The notes: generated by a model from the letters alone, not told the origin. Numbered from the stretch's first letter, positions 33,746 through 46,320 are shown. The stretch is DNA of 64,000 nucleotides from Bedellia somnulentella (GCA_963576735.1 OY755187.1:13888001-13952000), one strand, 5' to 3'. Translations and numbers: made by a program.

Positions 33746-34142
33746 ATTCTCTATAAATTAATATGGCTCAGCCACTTTTGGTAATAAATCAATAAAAAAA
33801 TCAGCTAAACATAACCTTCTTCTTTCAATAAAATATCAACGAGATATTCTTAGGTTTTACAGCATACAAATTATATCAAAACCAAAGTCTGGTTAAAGCC
33901 AATTCATCGCCACTTTACGAGGAATAAAAATCGATAATAATATCTTACATGATCCGCACATTGCCAGGACGTGGAATAATTTGGTGACAACACACTCAGA
34001 CCCGAGATTACGGGCGGTATCGAAACGTATAAAGCTATCAGATTGGGGTTCATTTATATTCAGGAATCTTACATACTGATCTGTGAATACGAGTTGATAC
34101 ATAATTATGCTTATTTTCTGTATCTAGTATATTAAATTCAAT

Positions 34143-34300
34143 TGTGTATTGTCAGCTTAGAATAGTACTAAACCTATTTATACTAATGTCGTAAGAGGCA
34201 CCTTAGGGTATTGGTTGGGGCTTTTAGGTGCTTGTCGCTTGATATCTATCGTTAACCATTATTTCTTTACCCTACCAAACTTCCAAAAGTTGCTTAAAAC
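34143..34300 (+). mobile_element. Family A, 5' half, diverged
   Basis: TGTGTATTGTCAGCTTAGAA, TGTCGTAAGAGGCACCTTAG and ACTTCCAAAAGTTGC in family order. Confidence 0.6.
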
Positions 34301-34794
34301 TTGTTACGTCGAAAATGTGGTTAAATAAAATTAATAATGTTTAACATTTATTTATTTAACAAAAGATTAAATCATTACAGGTTATACCTAATGTGATTTC
34401 ATTTCACCACATTGAATTATTTATAACTTATTATACACTTCTACAACTTAATCATGACATAAATACTTTAGTGCAGCTCACTGGAAGTCACACCAAGAAT
34501 ACGCAAATATATCCACCTCTTCTGATAAATTGCTTAGTGCAGTTTGCGCATGAATAATTGGACTCTCTAGCAACAAATTCGTCCGTGACTGAAGAATTTT
34601 AAAATATCTTCCCCTTCGTCGTCTCAAAGTACCACAAAATTTAATGTGCATAGGTTCTCCGGACATCAAATTGTACGTATTCCGACTTCCAATAAGGGAT
34701 ATTTTGTTAGATATTACTATAAAAAGACATATAAAATTCAATATATTTAATTAGATAAATATTTTATTTAGCTAAAATCATATGATTTTTTCAG

Positions 34795-34860
34795 AGATCT
34801 GAAGTCAAACCAGCTGGAAAGTATTCCCGAACTGAGCAAATGCACCGAGCTGCGGGTTCT
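34795..34860 (+). CDS. rk: Receptor exon: short LRR
   Basis: A 66-nt, phase 2/2 exon with acceptor TTTCAG and donor GTGAGT. It encodes DLKSNQLESIPELSKCTE then LRVL. It matches the 22-residue LGR repeat with a cysteine before the last leucines (compare LGR5 SVCQKLQKI). Confidence 0.94.
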
Positions 34861-37340
34861 GTGAGTTTTATACTTTTTATTAATCTGCCAATATGACTAG
34901 AGCACGTACTGTTTGTAAAGCGAATGTACTCGGAAAGAGAAATATCAAAATTCACGGAAAGAGAAATATCAAATTTCACGGAAAGAGAAAAACATCAAAA
35001 ATTCTCGTGAAACAGAATACAATTTTGAAACCATAGATTTTTCTGCAAAACCTGAATTTTAAAACACGATTATAAACCCGTTGTTTATATGTGTTTATTA
35101 CGAATCTGGTTAATAGTTTCTAGTCTGTGGGTTATAATATAACTCACAACAAAATGCTGAGTCAGGTGCTCTTTTGTTGTTGACGTAAGCCATGACCAAT
35201 TTTTGTTTTATTTGTTTGTTTTAATTTATTTTTTAAAATCAATTTTGTACTGTTTTTGTAATTTCTGTATTTTTTTGTTAGTCAGCAACAAATAAAAATC
35301 TCTTTTCTTCTCTCTTTTCTTTTCTGTAGGATTTAAGATAGGCACTTTTCAATGTTGACATACAAGACGTTACAAGGCATATTAAGTGGTATATTGTTAT
35401 AACATTACTTAAGCTTGCAATAGTGAAACGTTTTTTCTTTGAAACCAAAACCGAAATCCCAAAATATCATGCGGCAACAACGATTGAATTATTGTAAAAA
35501 GTCCTTGAAATTCCGCCACCTGACATTTGGTAATGCTGTACTTTCATAATCTTTTGAGGGGTAAACCACATGGCACCTTTTAAAATACCCCGTGACGAAA
35601 CAGAGTGTATGATGGCCTTGTGGGTTTCCACGATGGGTTTCCTAACATGATTACTTGGATTACCTTCATAAACAAGCTGTAAAAATTTGTTAGTAATAGA
35701 CGCGAATCAAGGCACATAAAATTATTAAAAACTAAGGAAATTATTTCATTTATTGTCAAAAGAAAATATTTCCAAAAATAATATGATAGTTACACTAGAA
35801 GAAACGAAACAATGTCAACTCCAACAAAATTTTAAAATAAAGATTATTTGCAAATTTTTGTACTCCATTTAGTAATCATAATTGAGCCTTTCATAAAATT
35901 ACCTTAAAAAAACGAAAAGTAAAAAAAAATGGATATTTATAACTTGAGCAACAACTACTTTAACACACACGTAGTATCAAAAAGATATTAGTGATACAAT
36001 ACATTGAAATGCCGACACAAGAGAAACCGTGTTAATATGACAATGTTGTTTTTACATATATTTTTTTATCAATTATGCAAAGAAAAAAACACCCATTATC
36101 GTTTATCGTTTAAACCGACCAACATTCAGACATATTAATAATCCATTACAAATTAGTTCAATTGTAGTACATTAGGTAAAAATGTAAAAAAAAACTTTTT
36201 TGAATAAATAAGTAATACGGCCTAAGACAAGCAAGACACACCATTTATCTCAGTATCCACAAGACACCTCGGGGTAAACTAATAAATTAATACATACATA
36301 CATACATATACTCACGGCTATAAATCCCTTAAAGGGGTAGCCAGAGCTATGGAATAAGAAATTCCTCAGCCACTTTTGGAAGTTGTGTGGGGAAAAGATG
36401 GTGAAATAAAGGTTGTTGGTGATGGGTCTCCAACCGCATCGCCCAAAAATCCCTTTAATGCCCCAAATACCGTTAGTCGCCTCTTACGTACACCCACCGG
36501 AAGAAATGGGGTAGTGCTATTCTAAGCCGACACTACACAGCTAATCTAATAAATTAATCTGGGAGATTTTACCCATTTAAGTTAAATTGCAGTCTAAATC
36601 TCCCGATAACTTAATCGAAAATCAAGATGCTTTGGTGGACAAGTTAAGCGTTTAAGCCGTTTAGCTGGGAATTAGCACGGTAGTAGTCGTTACGGCTAGG
36701 CCACTACTTCAGTCTTAGTTGTTGCGGTGCTAAAAGCGACATAGGAGGATGTATTCAGAAAAGTCTTGAGCTATCGAGGCTCTTGAATGCCTTGCCGTGC
36801 AATATGTTTTGAATATGAGGAAGCGATTCTAAATAAATTTGTATGCGTAGATAACACTTGATACATCCGCCCCCACTACTCGTAATAAGCCCACCCTAAC
36901 CGTTTTGCAAAATCCGCACCCAATGTCGCTTAAGGCTACAACATTATTCACAACACTTTAATATAATTATATACTGTACGTTTGTTTCTGCCTCTCGCCG
37001 CGACGCACTGAGCTTCCGCTCATCGCGACAAATTTGTGGCTAGACCTTAGTCTGCCAACCCACACTAATCCATCGTGATGTGCTTTACTGCTATGGCCAA
37101 ATCTCCATATTCAGAACAAACCCTAGCCCTATACTCTGGTACGGATATGTATGTATGTATGCTGACCTTACCATCCAAATATGGTCTGTTGTCGCTTTAT
37201 AAGACCGCAAATCTTGCTTCTATCCAAAAACTGAAAGTGTGTAAATGGTTTTAACTATGATGTGCAACAAAAAACATTCCAATCTATAGGCAGTAAACTT
37301 AGAGTAATCTCCAGTATATAACATCTCAAATCTCTTCCAG
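34861..37340 (+). other. 2.5-kb intron
   Basis: One family A copy (36292-36545). 34870-36280 is AT-rich; near 34925-34990 the phrase CGGAAAGAGAAATATCAAA is repeated. 36560-37330 shows nothing I can name. Confidence 0.75.
36292..36545 (-). mobile_element. Family A copy with 13-bp duplication
   Basis: Near-consensus minus-strand copy between perfect direct repeats CTAATAAATTAAT (36279-36291 and 36546-36558). The best-preserved evidence for retroposition of this family. Confidence 0.94.
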
Positions 37341-37490
37341 CGAGCTATCCTGGAACCGCATCACCTCGCTATCGCCCGCCGGCTCTCCAAGTCTTCGCGC
37401 CGCCCATCTTCACGACCTGCTTCTTGCCCACAACGCACTCACCTCGCTTGGGGCCAGCGACTTTGCTCATACACCTAATTTGCAGCTACT
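37341..37490 (+). CDS. rk: Receptor exon: two LRRs
   Basis: A 150-nt, phase 2/2 exon with acceptor TTCCAG and donor GTAAGT. It encodes ELSWNRITSLSPAGSPSL, then HDLLLAHNALTSL and ASDFAHTPNLQLL. It is four residues longer than the other two-repeat exons because of a serine/proline/alanine-rich stretch in the first repeat. The DLLLAHNAL register fits the LGR5 SLNLAWNKI repeat. Confidence 0.94.
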
Positions 37491-37789
37491 GTAAGTATTC
37501 TGCCCACTGCCTTATGTTTTATCATCACAGTTCATAACAAAAAAAATGCACTCAATCAGTTCTTCAGCAAACGCAGTATAAAAATGATGAAAATATAATA
37601 TTATGTTTTTCCAGTTTAAAAGAAGTTTGTTGCATGCTATAAATCATTTCCGAGCAGAAATTGCTGTACCTGTATGCGTGTTTTTGGGGTAATTACATCA
37701 CTATCTAGTTATGGAAATTTGCGCAAATTTATTCAGTTAAGATAGTTATTATCCTACCTTTTTTTCAAAACCTAACTTACGCCACTCAC

Positions 37790-38010
37790 ACCTCATAACA
37801 ACTCAGCCGTATTGGTTTCCTTTTGATGTTTTGCTGTTTACAGCTTTCATTACTATATTACAGGTAGGAATGTATATTGGCACAGGATTCGAATTTATAG
37901 TTCTCTGCATGCATTATACTATGAACACCAGGTAACAATTAGCGTGATGCTCGGAAATATTAGTAGGTATATATCTGCCAACCCTTCAAAAGTACACGGC
38001 GTAATGGTAC
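37790..38010 (+). mobile_element. Family C SINE, degenerate
   Basis: TGGTTTCCTTTTGATGTTTT, TATGAACACCAGGTAACAAT and CTGCCAACCCTTCAAAAGTA in family order, heavily decayed and partly rearranged. Confidence 0.5.
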
Positions 38011-38974
38011 ATATACATATACATTATTTTTTATATAATATTTTTATGTCATGACTAAGTTAAGACCTCAAAATACCATGTCACAAGGACAACACCATTC
38101 AGCAACAGTCGTTGCAAGACATGTGAATCCTTATTTTATCCCATTGTCTTCTAAACCTCGCATTCCTACATCGCATAATTTGATGGTTGACGAGATAACA
38201 GCATTCCACATGACATGACATCAACCAAGATTTATATGGACTTGCTCGTTTATTTGGAGGCGAGCCGCCACCGCCGCCGCATGTTGCATTACATTGCATA
38301 TCTGTGATACCGTGCATCGATGACGTCAGACGCGACCCACATACCCCGCGCCCTGCCCCACCCCCCGTTCCCTTCTCAAATTAACTCTGCGGCCCTCTTT
38401 GCATAATCGAGACATTTCCCCAACACTACAAAGAGCCGAACAATGGCTACTTGTCACCGCACTCCTATTGTGTATAAACGGAACTGCGGAGAAAGGATGC
38501 TGACTAAAATGAAATGTATTAGGTGCATTCGTAAGCTGATTGCTCGATACTCAAAAGCGTCCTTCACAATATAGAACGCAGAATGGTTCTCGGAAATAAG
38601 CAAGCGCCGGTTAATGAGGCCCGTTCTCCTTCAAGCTGTTTACCTGCCCGCGCCATTCCTGAAGAAAGGCAATAATTGGAGTGCAAAGACGAGCTTAACC
38701 TAGATAGCGATCTAGTTCAGAGGTTTTATCAAGTTTTTATATAATGCACTTGTTAGTGTTGCGAAAGTTTGCAACTCTAGTTGGCAATAAGTCAATACGA
38801 GCGATGCGTGCGTCATGCGATAAGAGTTACTGTTCTGAACTTTTATTTTACTGAAGGATTTTATTCTTTGACCTGGAGAGTCATAAAACATGTTTGTGTC
38901 TCTAATGAACTCTGCAATAAAAGTAAGAAACATGTTGAAGACTTTGAAATCTATATGATATATCTCTTAAAGAC

Positions 38975-39058
38975 ACAAACGTTCACGCATTATATCCCCG
39001 AAGAGGCTGGCAAAGGTACTCATACTTTTGAATATCACGTGATATTTTCAACTGTGTA
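38975..39058 (-). mobile_element. Family C SINE, 3' fragment
   Basis: Minus-strand AAACGTTCACGCATTATATC, CCCGAAGAGGCTGGC and AATATCACGTGATATT. Confidence 0.75.
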
Positions 39059-39063
39059 TTTCC

Positions 39064-39298
39064 TGTGTAGTGTCGGCTTAGAATAGCACTACCCCATTTC
39101 TTCCGGTGGGTGTACGTAAGAGGCGACTAACGGTATTGGGGCTTTTAAGGGGTCATTGGGCAATGCAGTTGGAGACCCATCACCAACAACCATTATGGTA
39201 CCATCTTTTCCCCGCAAAACTTTCTAAAAGTGGCTTAGGAATTTCTAATTCCCTAGCTCTGGCTACTCCTTTTAGGGATTTATAGCCGTGAGTATATT
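39064..39298 (+). mobile_element. Family A copy between two opposed family C pieces
   Basis: Plus-strand copy from CCTGTGTAGTGTCGGC to TATAGCCGTGAGTATATT. A minus-strand family C end abuts its left side and a plus-strand family C body its right. Confidence 0.88.
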
Positions 39299-39617
39299 AT
39301 CGTGCAGACGATGAGCATTCAAATCCCGAGTCGGGCCTACACCAATTTGTCTTTTCTAAAGATATGTTTATTTATTTTTATTATGGTTGTTAACGGTAAA
39401 GGAAAACACCGTGAGGGACCCCACATAGCTAAATTGGACTAAGTCATGTGACAGTGTATTTATACAAAACGGCGATAGGCCTGTCCCCTATCACGTGAGT
39501 ACACTGTCGAAGAAAAACGTAGGTATTCTGAACTCCAAGTGACAATGTCACGTGATGTTCTGAAGTATTAGTACCTCTGCCAACCCCTTCGGAGATATTC
39601 GGCGTGAACGTTTGAGT
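39298..39617 (+). mobile_element. Family C SINE
   Basis: B box (CATTCAAATCCCGAGTCGGG) through CCCCTTCGGAGATATTCGGC and a GTTTGAGTCTTGAGG tail. The A-box part of the head is missing. Confidence 0.88.
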
Positions 39618-40349
39618 CTTGAGGAAATATAAAAATACAAATTTATAAAGTGTACATGTTAAGAATACATTATTTAGCGATATCCAGTTATGTTTTTAAA
39701 AGTATCCGAAGTTACTCCTTATTACATTCATTGTCTACCAGTGAAAGACCCGTCAAAGTAAGTTGAAACAAACACTCCAATTCAATTTTATATGTAAAGA
39801 CTGTTAAGATTTAGTATCATTAGATCATCAATCAGCCTCAAATATTAGGGCAGACACGTCGATGTTGAATTGAAATGATGACTGACAACAGTCACTCTTG
39901 GATTTGCAGTAAAGCTTTTCTAAGACGACATGACAAAGTAAGGATTTAAAGACAAATCTAAATAAAAGAACGACATTATAATGGAACAAAAGCTAAGAAT
40001 TTGATACACAACAATTAAAAAGTAAATGTTATGTACTTTCTAAACTTAACTGAACAATTGACTATCTGAGCGAAATATCCACCAACCCTTGAATTCCCGC
40101 ATCAACCAACCAACCAACCAACTGCGTCATATTGTCTAATTATAAATTAACAATTTGTAAATGTAATAATTCTTTTTGAAACTCAGCGAAGTGAAGTGAA
40201 CTATTTGCAGCTCAAACAACATCACCTTTTCATTCCTCTTTTAATAAGACTGTGTTGTGATGAGTGAAAATTTACATTCATAAATAATACATATTTACCT
40301 ACCTGTCTCATTAAATGATCATTATATTACAGGGCAACACACTGCCCTC

Positions 40350-40736
40350 ATGTTGTAAGATTTTACAATAGCATTAACCCATTTCTTCCCTGGGGTGTCA
40401 TAAGAGATGACTTAGGCTATTTAAGTTTTTAACAACCGCCGATTTCTGAATTGAGTATTCCAGCTGAGAAAAACTTAAGTATCGTTCTGTCGCATCGAAA
40501 ACAACTGAATGAGACAAAACGATACTTAAGTCGTTATCAGCTTGAATACTCAATTCAGAAATCGGGCGTAAGGCGTAAGTGATTTTTGAACGATGTGGCT
40601 GGATTCCTGTTTCAACCGTCCTTTGTTTTACAATATATTTTTCCCACCTAACTTCCAAAACTGGCTGAGGTATTGCAACTTCCAAAGCTCGGTTTACCCC
40701 TTTTTGGGATTAATAGCAGTGAGCATATGTATGTAT
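40350..40736 (+). mobile_element. Family A copy interrupted by family E MITE
   Basis: Family A 5' part (AATAGCATTAACCCATTTCT to GGCTATTTAAGTTTTT), the MITE, then GTGATTTTTGAACGATGTGG through GAGCATATGTATG. Confidence 0.82.
40435..40569. mobile_element. Family E MITE, copy 3
   Basis: Foldback with CGCCGATTTCTGAATTGAG at one end and its complement (CAATTCAGAAATCGGGCG) at the other. The flanks (AAC and TAA) do not give a clean duplication. Confidence 0.88.
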
Positions 40737-40892
40737 AATGCAATTCTAAGCCAACACTCAACAGCCATAATCATTTAAATGGTAACTTAATTATTTGACT
40801 GCTATATTTGCAACACCACCTATCATATCACTAACAACATTATTGGACCCTGTACTAAAATAACCAATGGAACATCTACTCGTTATTTGCAG

Positions 40893-40964
40893 AGATCTCG
40901 AGAGCAACCAGATCGAGCATATTGACCTGGAAACGTTCCTGCCGATACATAAACTGGAAGACCT
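40893..40964 (+). CDS. rk: Receptor exon: single LRR
   Basis: A 72-nt, phase 2/2 exon with acceptor TTTGCAG and donor GTGAGT. It encodes DLESNQIEHIDLETFLPI then HKLEDL, a standard repeat equivalent to the LGR repeat DLSSNxLxxF just before the hinge-proximal repeat. Confidence 0.94.
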
Positions 40965-41040
40965 GTGAGTATTAGTTGTCTATCTATCTATTGCAGAACT
41001 TACTAAAACTACTGATAGCTAGTTATACAATTTCGTATTT

Positions 41041-41396
41041 TCAAACTCAAACGTTCACGCTGTATATCCCCGAAGGGGTTGGCAGAGGTACTATAACTTC
41101 TGAAAATCACGTGACATTGTCACCTGATTTTCAGAGTACCTACGTTTTGCTTGTAGTATGTTCACGCGATAGGGGGCAGGCCTATCGCCGCTTTATACGA
41201 ATACACTGTCTCATATCTAAGTACAACTTAGTCATATGCGTTTCCTTACGATGTTTTCTCTCTCCGGTAACAACCATGACAAATTAACCACACATATGAC
41301 TTTAGAAAAGACTAATTGGTGTAGGCCCGACCCGGGATTTGAACCGTCATCGTCTGCACGATAAGCGGTGTTCCACTCACTGAGCTATCACGGTTG
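41041..41396 (-). mobile_element. Family C tRNA-derived SINE, near full
   Basis: Minus-strand copy with 3' module at left (GCTGTATATCCCCGAAGGGG) and head at right (CCCGGGATTTGAACC B box; CACTGAGCTATCACGG A-box side). The AAACTCAAACG tail type. Confidence 0.9.
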
Positions 41397-41424
41397 TCGT
41401 ATTTCTAACTTATTTTAATAGTTC

Positions 41425-41645
41425 TAAATCGTCTTAGAATAGCACTAATCCATTTCTTCCCGCAGGTTTCGTTAAAGGGAACTTAGGTATTGTGGCTTTT
41501 TAAGTGATTGTCGAGCGATGTGGTTGGAGACTCATCACCAGCCATTCTTTATTGTGCAATCTTCCCCACAGAAGTTCCAAAAGCGGCTGAGAAATTTTTA
41601 ATACTGAAGTTCTTGCTACTCTTTTTATAGTATTAATAGCCGTGC
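41425..41645 (+). mobile_element. Family A copy, diverged
   Basis: CGTCTTAGAATAGCACTAAT through GATGTGGTTGGAGACTCATC to TATTAATAGCCGTG. Confidence 0.8.
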
Positions 41646-41896
41646 CGTTTTACATTCATAGAATAGTCTATTCTATTATATTTTAAACACTTTAATACTC
41701 AATACTCAATAGATTTATTGCGTTCCACAATGGTTTTCTTAGATGGTAAGTATGTAAATATGTTACAGTATTGTGGACCCTGTTGGGCACAGCAATTAGA
41801 GGAGAGGACGAAGTAATTATATCACTTAGACTATAATAGCATTTATTTATTAGTAGCTCCTTAAGATTTTTTGAGAAATTAGCTATAGTGGCTTCC

Positions 41897-42011
41897 TCTA
41901 AACTTTATTGCACATCAAAAAAGAAAACACATACATAGATATTAATTCAATAACAAAAGTACAATTGGCGGTCCTATCACTACAAGCGATCTCTTCCAGA
42001 CAACCTTTGAA
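41897..42011 (-). mobile_element. LINE 3' fragment
   Basis: On the minus strand TGTCTGGAAGAGATCGCTTG, a common lepidopteran LINE 3' motif, runs to TTTGATGTGCAATAAAG, shared with 8003-8060. Confidence 0.6.
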
Positions 42012-42048
42012 TAAAATGACCAATAAATTACAGTAATGTGATTATATA

Positions 42049-42901
42049 GGGCGTCTCAGTAAGAGCGTACTTTTTAATTTTAAGATGAAAAAAGTATTTC
42101 ATTACAGACCTGTGATTTTTTTATTGTATTGGAAAGAAGACATGTTCCGATTAAATATGGAATAAAATATCCGGCAAATATTTATATACCTCCACGGCTC
42201 CAACGACAGGCCATAAAATTTTTCATAACTTTTGCACAGAGATGTTGCTGTATCTCACCGATAACGCGTTGGATTTCCGATTTGAGCTCAGAAATTGTTT
42301 CAGGTTTATTCGCGCAAACCCGAGATTTCACAAAACCCTAAAAATTATAACCGCACTGCATTAAATCGCACGATTTTTGTGGCCAGTTGACATCAGAATC
42401 TTGTGAGAACGATTTGCCGGCGCTTTTCGTGGTAATGAATGCTGATAGAGTTCCTGACTTAGCTGAGTCTTGAACGCATGAAGGCGGAGGTCTTTAATCA
42501 AAATTCGCTACATAGTGCTTCGTGAAATTTGAAGTTGTTGAGAACAACGCCGAATTGATGTTTTCGGGGTTTCAGTGACACTCCCGTTTACAGCAACAAT
42601 GTTTTCAAAAGACTGACCAGTACGCTGACGCAAAGGATTCTTACTATCCATAATCGACCCAGTTTCTTCAATTTTTTTTACCAGTTTTCGAATGTTTGAC
42701 TTATTAGGTGTTTGCAAAGTTTGCGAGCGGTTTCAGCGTAACTTTCCTTATTTTTGTAATGAGTTTTCACAATCATAACGCGTTGTTATTCAAAAAAGCT
42801 ACTACTAAACTAGTGGTGTTAGCTGTAAAATTTCAAAGCTGCCACTTGCATGAGAAAAAAATTATTCCACTTTTAAAAAGTGCACTCTTACTGAGACTTT
42901 A
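42049..42901 (-). mobile_element. Tc1/mariner-type DNA transposon, internally deleted
   Basis: The 853-bp element has terminal inverted repeats of about 26 bp (GTCTCAGTAAGAGCGTAC at left, its near-complement at right) and TA on both sides. The minus strand encodes the N-terminal helix-turn-helix region of a transposase (NIRKLVKKIEETGSIMDS, TSIRRCSQQLQISRS, then after a stop RILIKDLRLHAFKTQLSQEL). A C-terminal piece follows (EIQQHLCAKVMKNF and RWSRGG). The catalytic middle, where the DDE/D residues should lie, is missing, and stops and frameshifts are present, so it cannot make transposase. Confidence 0.88.
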
Positions 42902-42902
42902 T

Positions 42903-43165
42903 ATATGTACTAGCTTTCGGCCTACGGCTTCGCCCTCGTGGGATTCGTTTATATTGCGGTATAAAGCACAACTATAATAAAATTTCTCATCGCCATGATT
43001 TATCTTGGGAATACCATTTTTTCTGGGATAAAAAGTATCCTATTATTTAATCTGGACTTCTAACTATACGTATGCAATATTTCAAAGCAATCGGTTTAGT
43101 AGTTAAGGCGTGAAAGCGGAACAAACAATCACACTTTCCAATTTATAATATTAGTAAGGATGTAT
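42903..43165 (+). repeat. Dispersed repeat (ACTAGCTTTCGGCCTACGGC type)
   Basis: It begins TACTAGCTTTCGGCC and ends TTATAATATTAGTAAGGATG, with CAATCGGTTTAGTAGTTAAG inside. I know this arrangement from many lepidopteran genomes, but the superfamily is uncertain. It adjoins the mariner element. Confidence 0.65.
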
Positions 43166-43189
43166 TTTTAATAGTGTCTTTTAGTACAA

Positions 43190-43800
43190 GTAAGCAGAGA
43201 TACTCAACTTTTTTCATGCCTGAGGGCATATAATATTTTGCCAAAGCCGTTTTTAGGGTTCCGTAGCCAAATGGCAAAAACGGGACCCTTATAGATTCGT
43301 CATGCCTGTCCGTCTGTCCGTCCGTCCGTCCGTATGTCACAGCCAGTTTATTCCGAAACTATAAGAACTACATTATAGAAAATTGGTGCGTAGATGTATT
43401 CTGTAAACCGCATTAGGATTTTAAAATAAAATCTGAAAAAAAAACCAAAATTTTTAGGGTTCCCCATACATAGAACTGAAACTCAAAATTTTTTTTTCAT
43501 CAAACCTATACGTGTGGGGTATCTATCAAAAGGTATTTGAAAATGATGTTGAGGTTTCTTATATCATTTTTTTCAAAACTGAAAAAAATATATGATGTGT
43601 AATACTATACAAACTACTAACGAAAATTGGTTTGAATGAGATCTAGCCCGTAGTTCTATTTTTAAACGTCATAAATCAAATTACTTACCTAATTTGGCTC
43701 CCATGATTTTCACACAAACGGGATTTTCTATATATATGATAGTACGGAACCCTTAGTGCGCGATCCGACTCGCACTTGGCCGATTTTTGGAATTAAAGAA
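43190..43800 (+). repeat. Dispersed repeat (TAGGGTTCCGTAGCC type)
   Basis: From about TTTTTAGGGTTCCGTAGCC through a short CCGTCCGTCCGT array to GATCCGACTCGCACTTGGCC. A known kind of long interspersed repeat in Lepidoptera; non-coding, transposition mode uncertain. Confidence 0.6.
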
Positions 43801-45190
43801 CGGAATATATGCAAAAAATAAATTGGTTGGTCCTCCTAAACAGGTATATATGGAATTCTGCAATTCTGTATGAAATTAAATTTCAATTTCAATTTAGTTT
43901 TAGTACCTACGAAATAGTTTTGGTATTTAGAAATTATTGCACAAACTAAAACACTTTGAAAACAAATCCACTCAAAATCGGAAACTTGATCCATTATAAT
44001 TTTAGAAATGTCTTAAATTAAAGTATAGTGATCGGATTTTCAAAGATTAGATGGCAATACGAATTAGTTAAAATGGGATCATGAATATAATCCTTTTATT
44101 AGTTTCCTCAAACTTAACCGTTGAGTGAAACTTACTTTGGAATCTGTAATAAAATATATTCTATGGTTTCTTTAAATTTTTATTTTGTTCATATATAAAT
44201 TAATTGAATGTAACATTTTATTTACTTACTAAAACAATAATATAACCATTTCAGTCAAAAATTTAATACAGCTATATTACACTAATGAACAACACAAAAT
44301 ATTTATAAGTCTATATAGGTACTCCGAATCCTAACTTATACCATGTTTTTCCTTGTACTTGTATTTTATCGATGGAGACCAATTTTTCTAAGATCGATGG
44401 CAACAATTAATTACTTTACATTTATTTGCATCACACTACAGATATTACATTACATAACATTACATGATAAGTAACATGCTTAAGGTCTTACATTCTAATA
44501 ATAATATATTTAATTATGTGTTGACAATATTTTTAAATACATTTATAGAATAGTAAGTATTATGAAGAACCTAACAAAAAATATAATAATACGTAAAAGT
44601 TGCAACTAAATTTATTTTCGTGTCAAAGTAGTTAGCTTAGTCTTGAGTTAGTTAACAATGAAGGAAACTGGAGATATAATTTGTGTGTTGTGTTTAAAGT
44701 TAAATAGGAATTGTTTTAACTGCGACCGAAAACATGCACAATTAAAGAGCGAAATTCTAGCATTTCACTCAAGCCGAGATCTGTGCTCGTTAAAAAGAAT
44801 CATAAATAGTAAAAAAATTTGGCGAAATTTAAGTGAGTACCAACAAAATAACCTTGACGAACAAGAAAAACACACAATATCATTTCATTTTTGCTAAAAA
44901 CCATCTCAATTATATCTACTTCTTAAAAAAAATAATGGATCAATATCAGTATATTCTCTTGTGCTGCGATGTCACAGACAGAAATATTTTTCTTTTCCAT
45001 TGACCGTTAAAACAAGCAATGTCTCTGAACGACATGTTTGAAAAACAATAAAACCTCTGGAAAAACGCATTTTCCTTGTCATTGCCAGCCATATCGGATT
45101 TGTAATCTGGTGAATGAAGCCAATAAGCAAATGCAGCTCCGGCATTTCATATAAGACCATAGACACGTTAAGTACTTACAGCGCCCTTTT

Positions 45191-45320
45191 GCATACATAC
45201 AGCTATAAATCCCTAGAAGGGGTAACCAGAACTTCGGAATATGAAATCCCTTAGCCACTAGTTATAGGTCTTCAACCACATCGCCCAAAAATTACTCTTA
45301 ATCGCCTCTTGCGAACGTCC
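45191..45320 (-). mobile_element. Family A with internal deletion
   Basis: CATACATACAGCTATAAATC, then CAACCACATCGCCCAAAAAT and TAATCGCCTCTTGCGAACG; several segments are missing. Confidence 0.75.
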
Positions 45321-45358
45321 AGCGCCGTTTAACAGCTATTTATACGATTAATATAATA

Positions 45359-45568
45359 CGTGGACGACCACTAAGGACACACCTGAACCAAATAGAGATG
45401 CTCAAAAAGGCAGGCGTCCTAAGTATGAAGAAAGAAAGAGCATAAATGAAAATATTGATGGATGTAAACGAAACTAGAGAGGTTTGCCAGAATCTTACAA
45501 AGTGGCGATCAATAGTCTCTGCCTATTCCAATGGGAATTAATGGCGTGAGTGAGATATGTATGTTTGT
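45359..45568 (+). mobile_element. Family B RTE-like LINE 3' end
   Basis: ACACACCTGAACCAAATAGA, AAAAGGCAGGCGTCC, the CGATCAATAGTCTCTGCC block and TGGCGTGAGTGAGATATG tail. Diverged and frameshifted. Confidence 0.82.
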
Positions 45569-45689
45569 AAATACGATATATTTTTTTATTTAATGTTTTA
45601 CAAAAGCTATCTTTTATGGTAGCGGAGTTTATATATTGTGTATCATACGCCACAAAAACTCGTATATATGTTACAGCCAAAGTAATAAA

Positions 45690-45943
45690 TCTTACATACA
45701 TACATACATATACTCACGGCTATATTTCCCTAGAAGGGGTAACCAGAGCTAAGGAATTATAAATTCCTCAGCCACTTTTGGAAGTTGAGTGGGGAAAAGA
45801 TGGTAAGAATAAAGGTTTTTGGTGATGGGTCTCCAAACGCATCGCCCAAAAATCCAATAAATAGCCCCAATACCCTTAGTCGCCTCTTCGACACCCGTAG
45901 GTAGAAAGGGGTAACGACATTCTAAGCCGGCACTACACGGCAA
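45690..45943 (-). mobile_element. Family A copy
   Basis: Full-length minus-strand copy from TACATACATACATATACTCA to GCCGGCACTACACGGCAA. Confidence 0.9.
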
Positions 45944-46320
45944 ATCTTGATCTTTTTAATAAATCTTGATATCATATATACTGTCCAGCCATTATGTTTA
46001 GTATCTACTCAATTTTAATAAAGTGATAAATGACAAACCATTAATCATATTAGCTAGCTATTTTATATAATATCTTCGAAGACTTGGATAATGTGACAAA
46101 ACAAGTAGATATGTGGGTTCCATATTGGCTCACATAAAATTCTAAATCATATTCGTTTTCTTTTTAACTATTTGTGGTCATAATAATCACTCTTCATTAT
46201 TTTATATGTCATACTATATTTATTAATACAATTTTAATACTACCAACGGAGGTCAAAACAGTTAGTGAACATGTTTTTTTTATTAATAATATTACTATCT
46301 AGGGTTTTTTTAATATGGAT

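Larger units (their letters stand above)
33465..34794 (+). other. 1.3-kb intron
   Basis: AT-rich, with two family A remnants (about 33640-33745 and 34143-34300); nothing else is recognised. Confidence 0.75.
37491..40892 (+). other. 3.4-kb intron
   Basis: Family C and A fragments at 37800-39617 and a family A copy with a nested MITE at 40350-40736. A moderately GC-rich, repeat-free block (38230-38700) stands out from the AT-rich surroundings but has no reading frame I trust. Confidence 0.75.

Noticed and set aside
44658..44897. 79-codon frame with several cysteines
   Set aside because: The first half has CxxC-like spacing but there is no recognisable family, no splice context and intron-like base composition; likely chance or a very old transposon piece.
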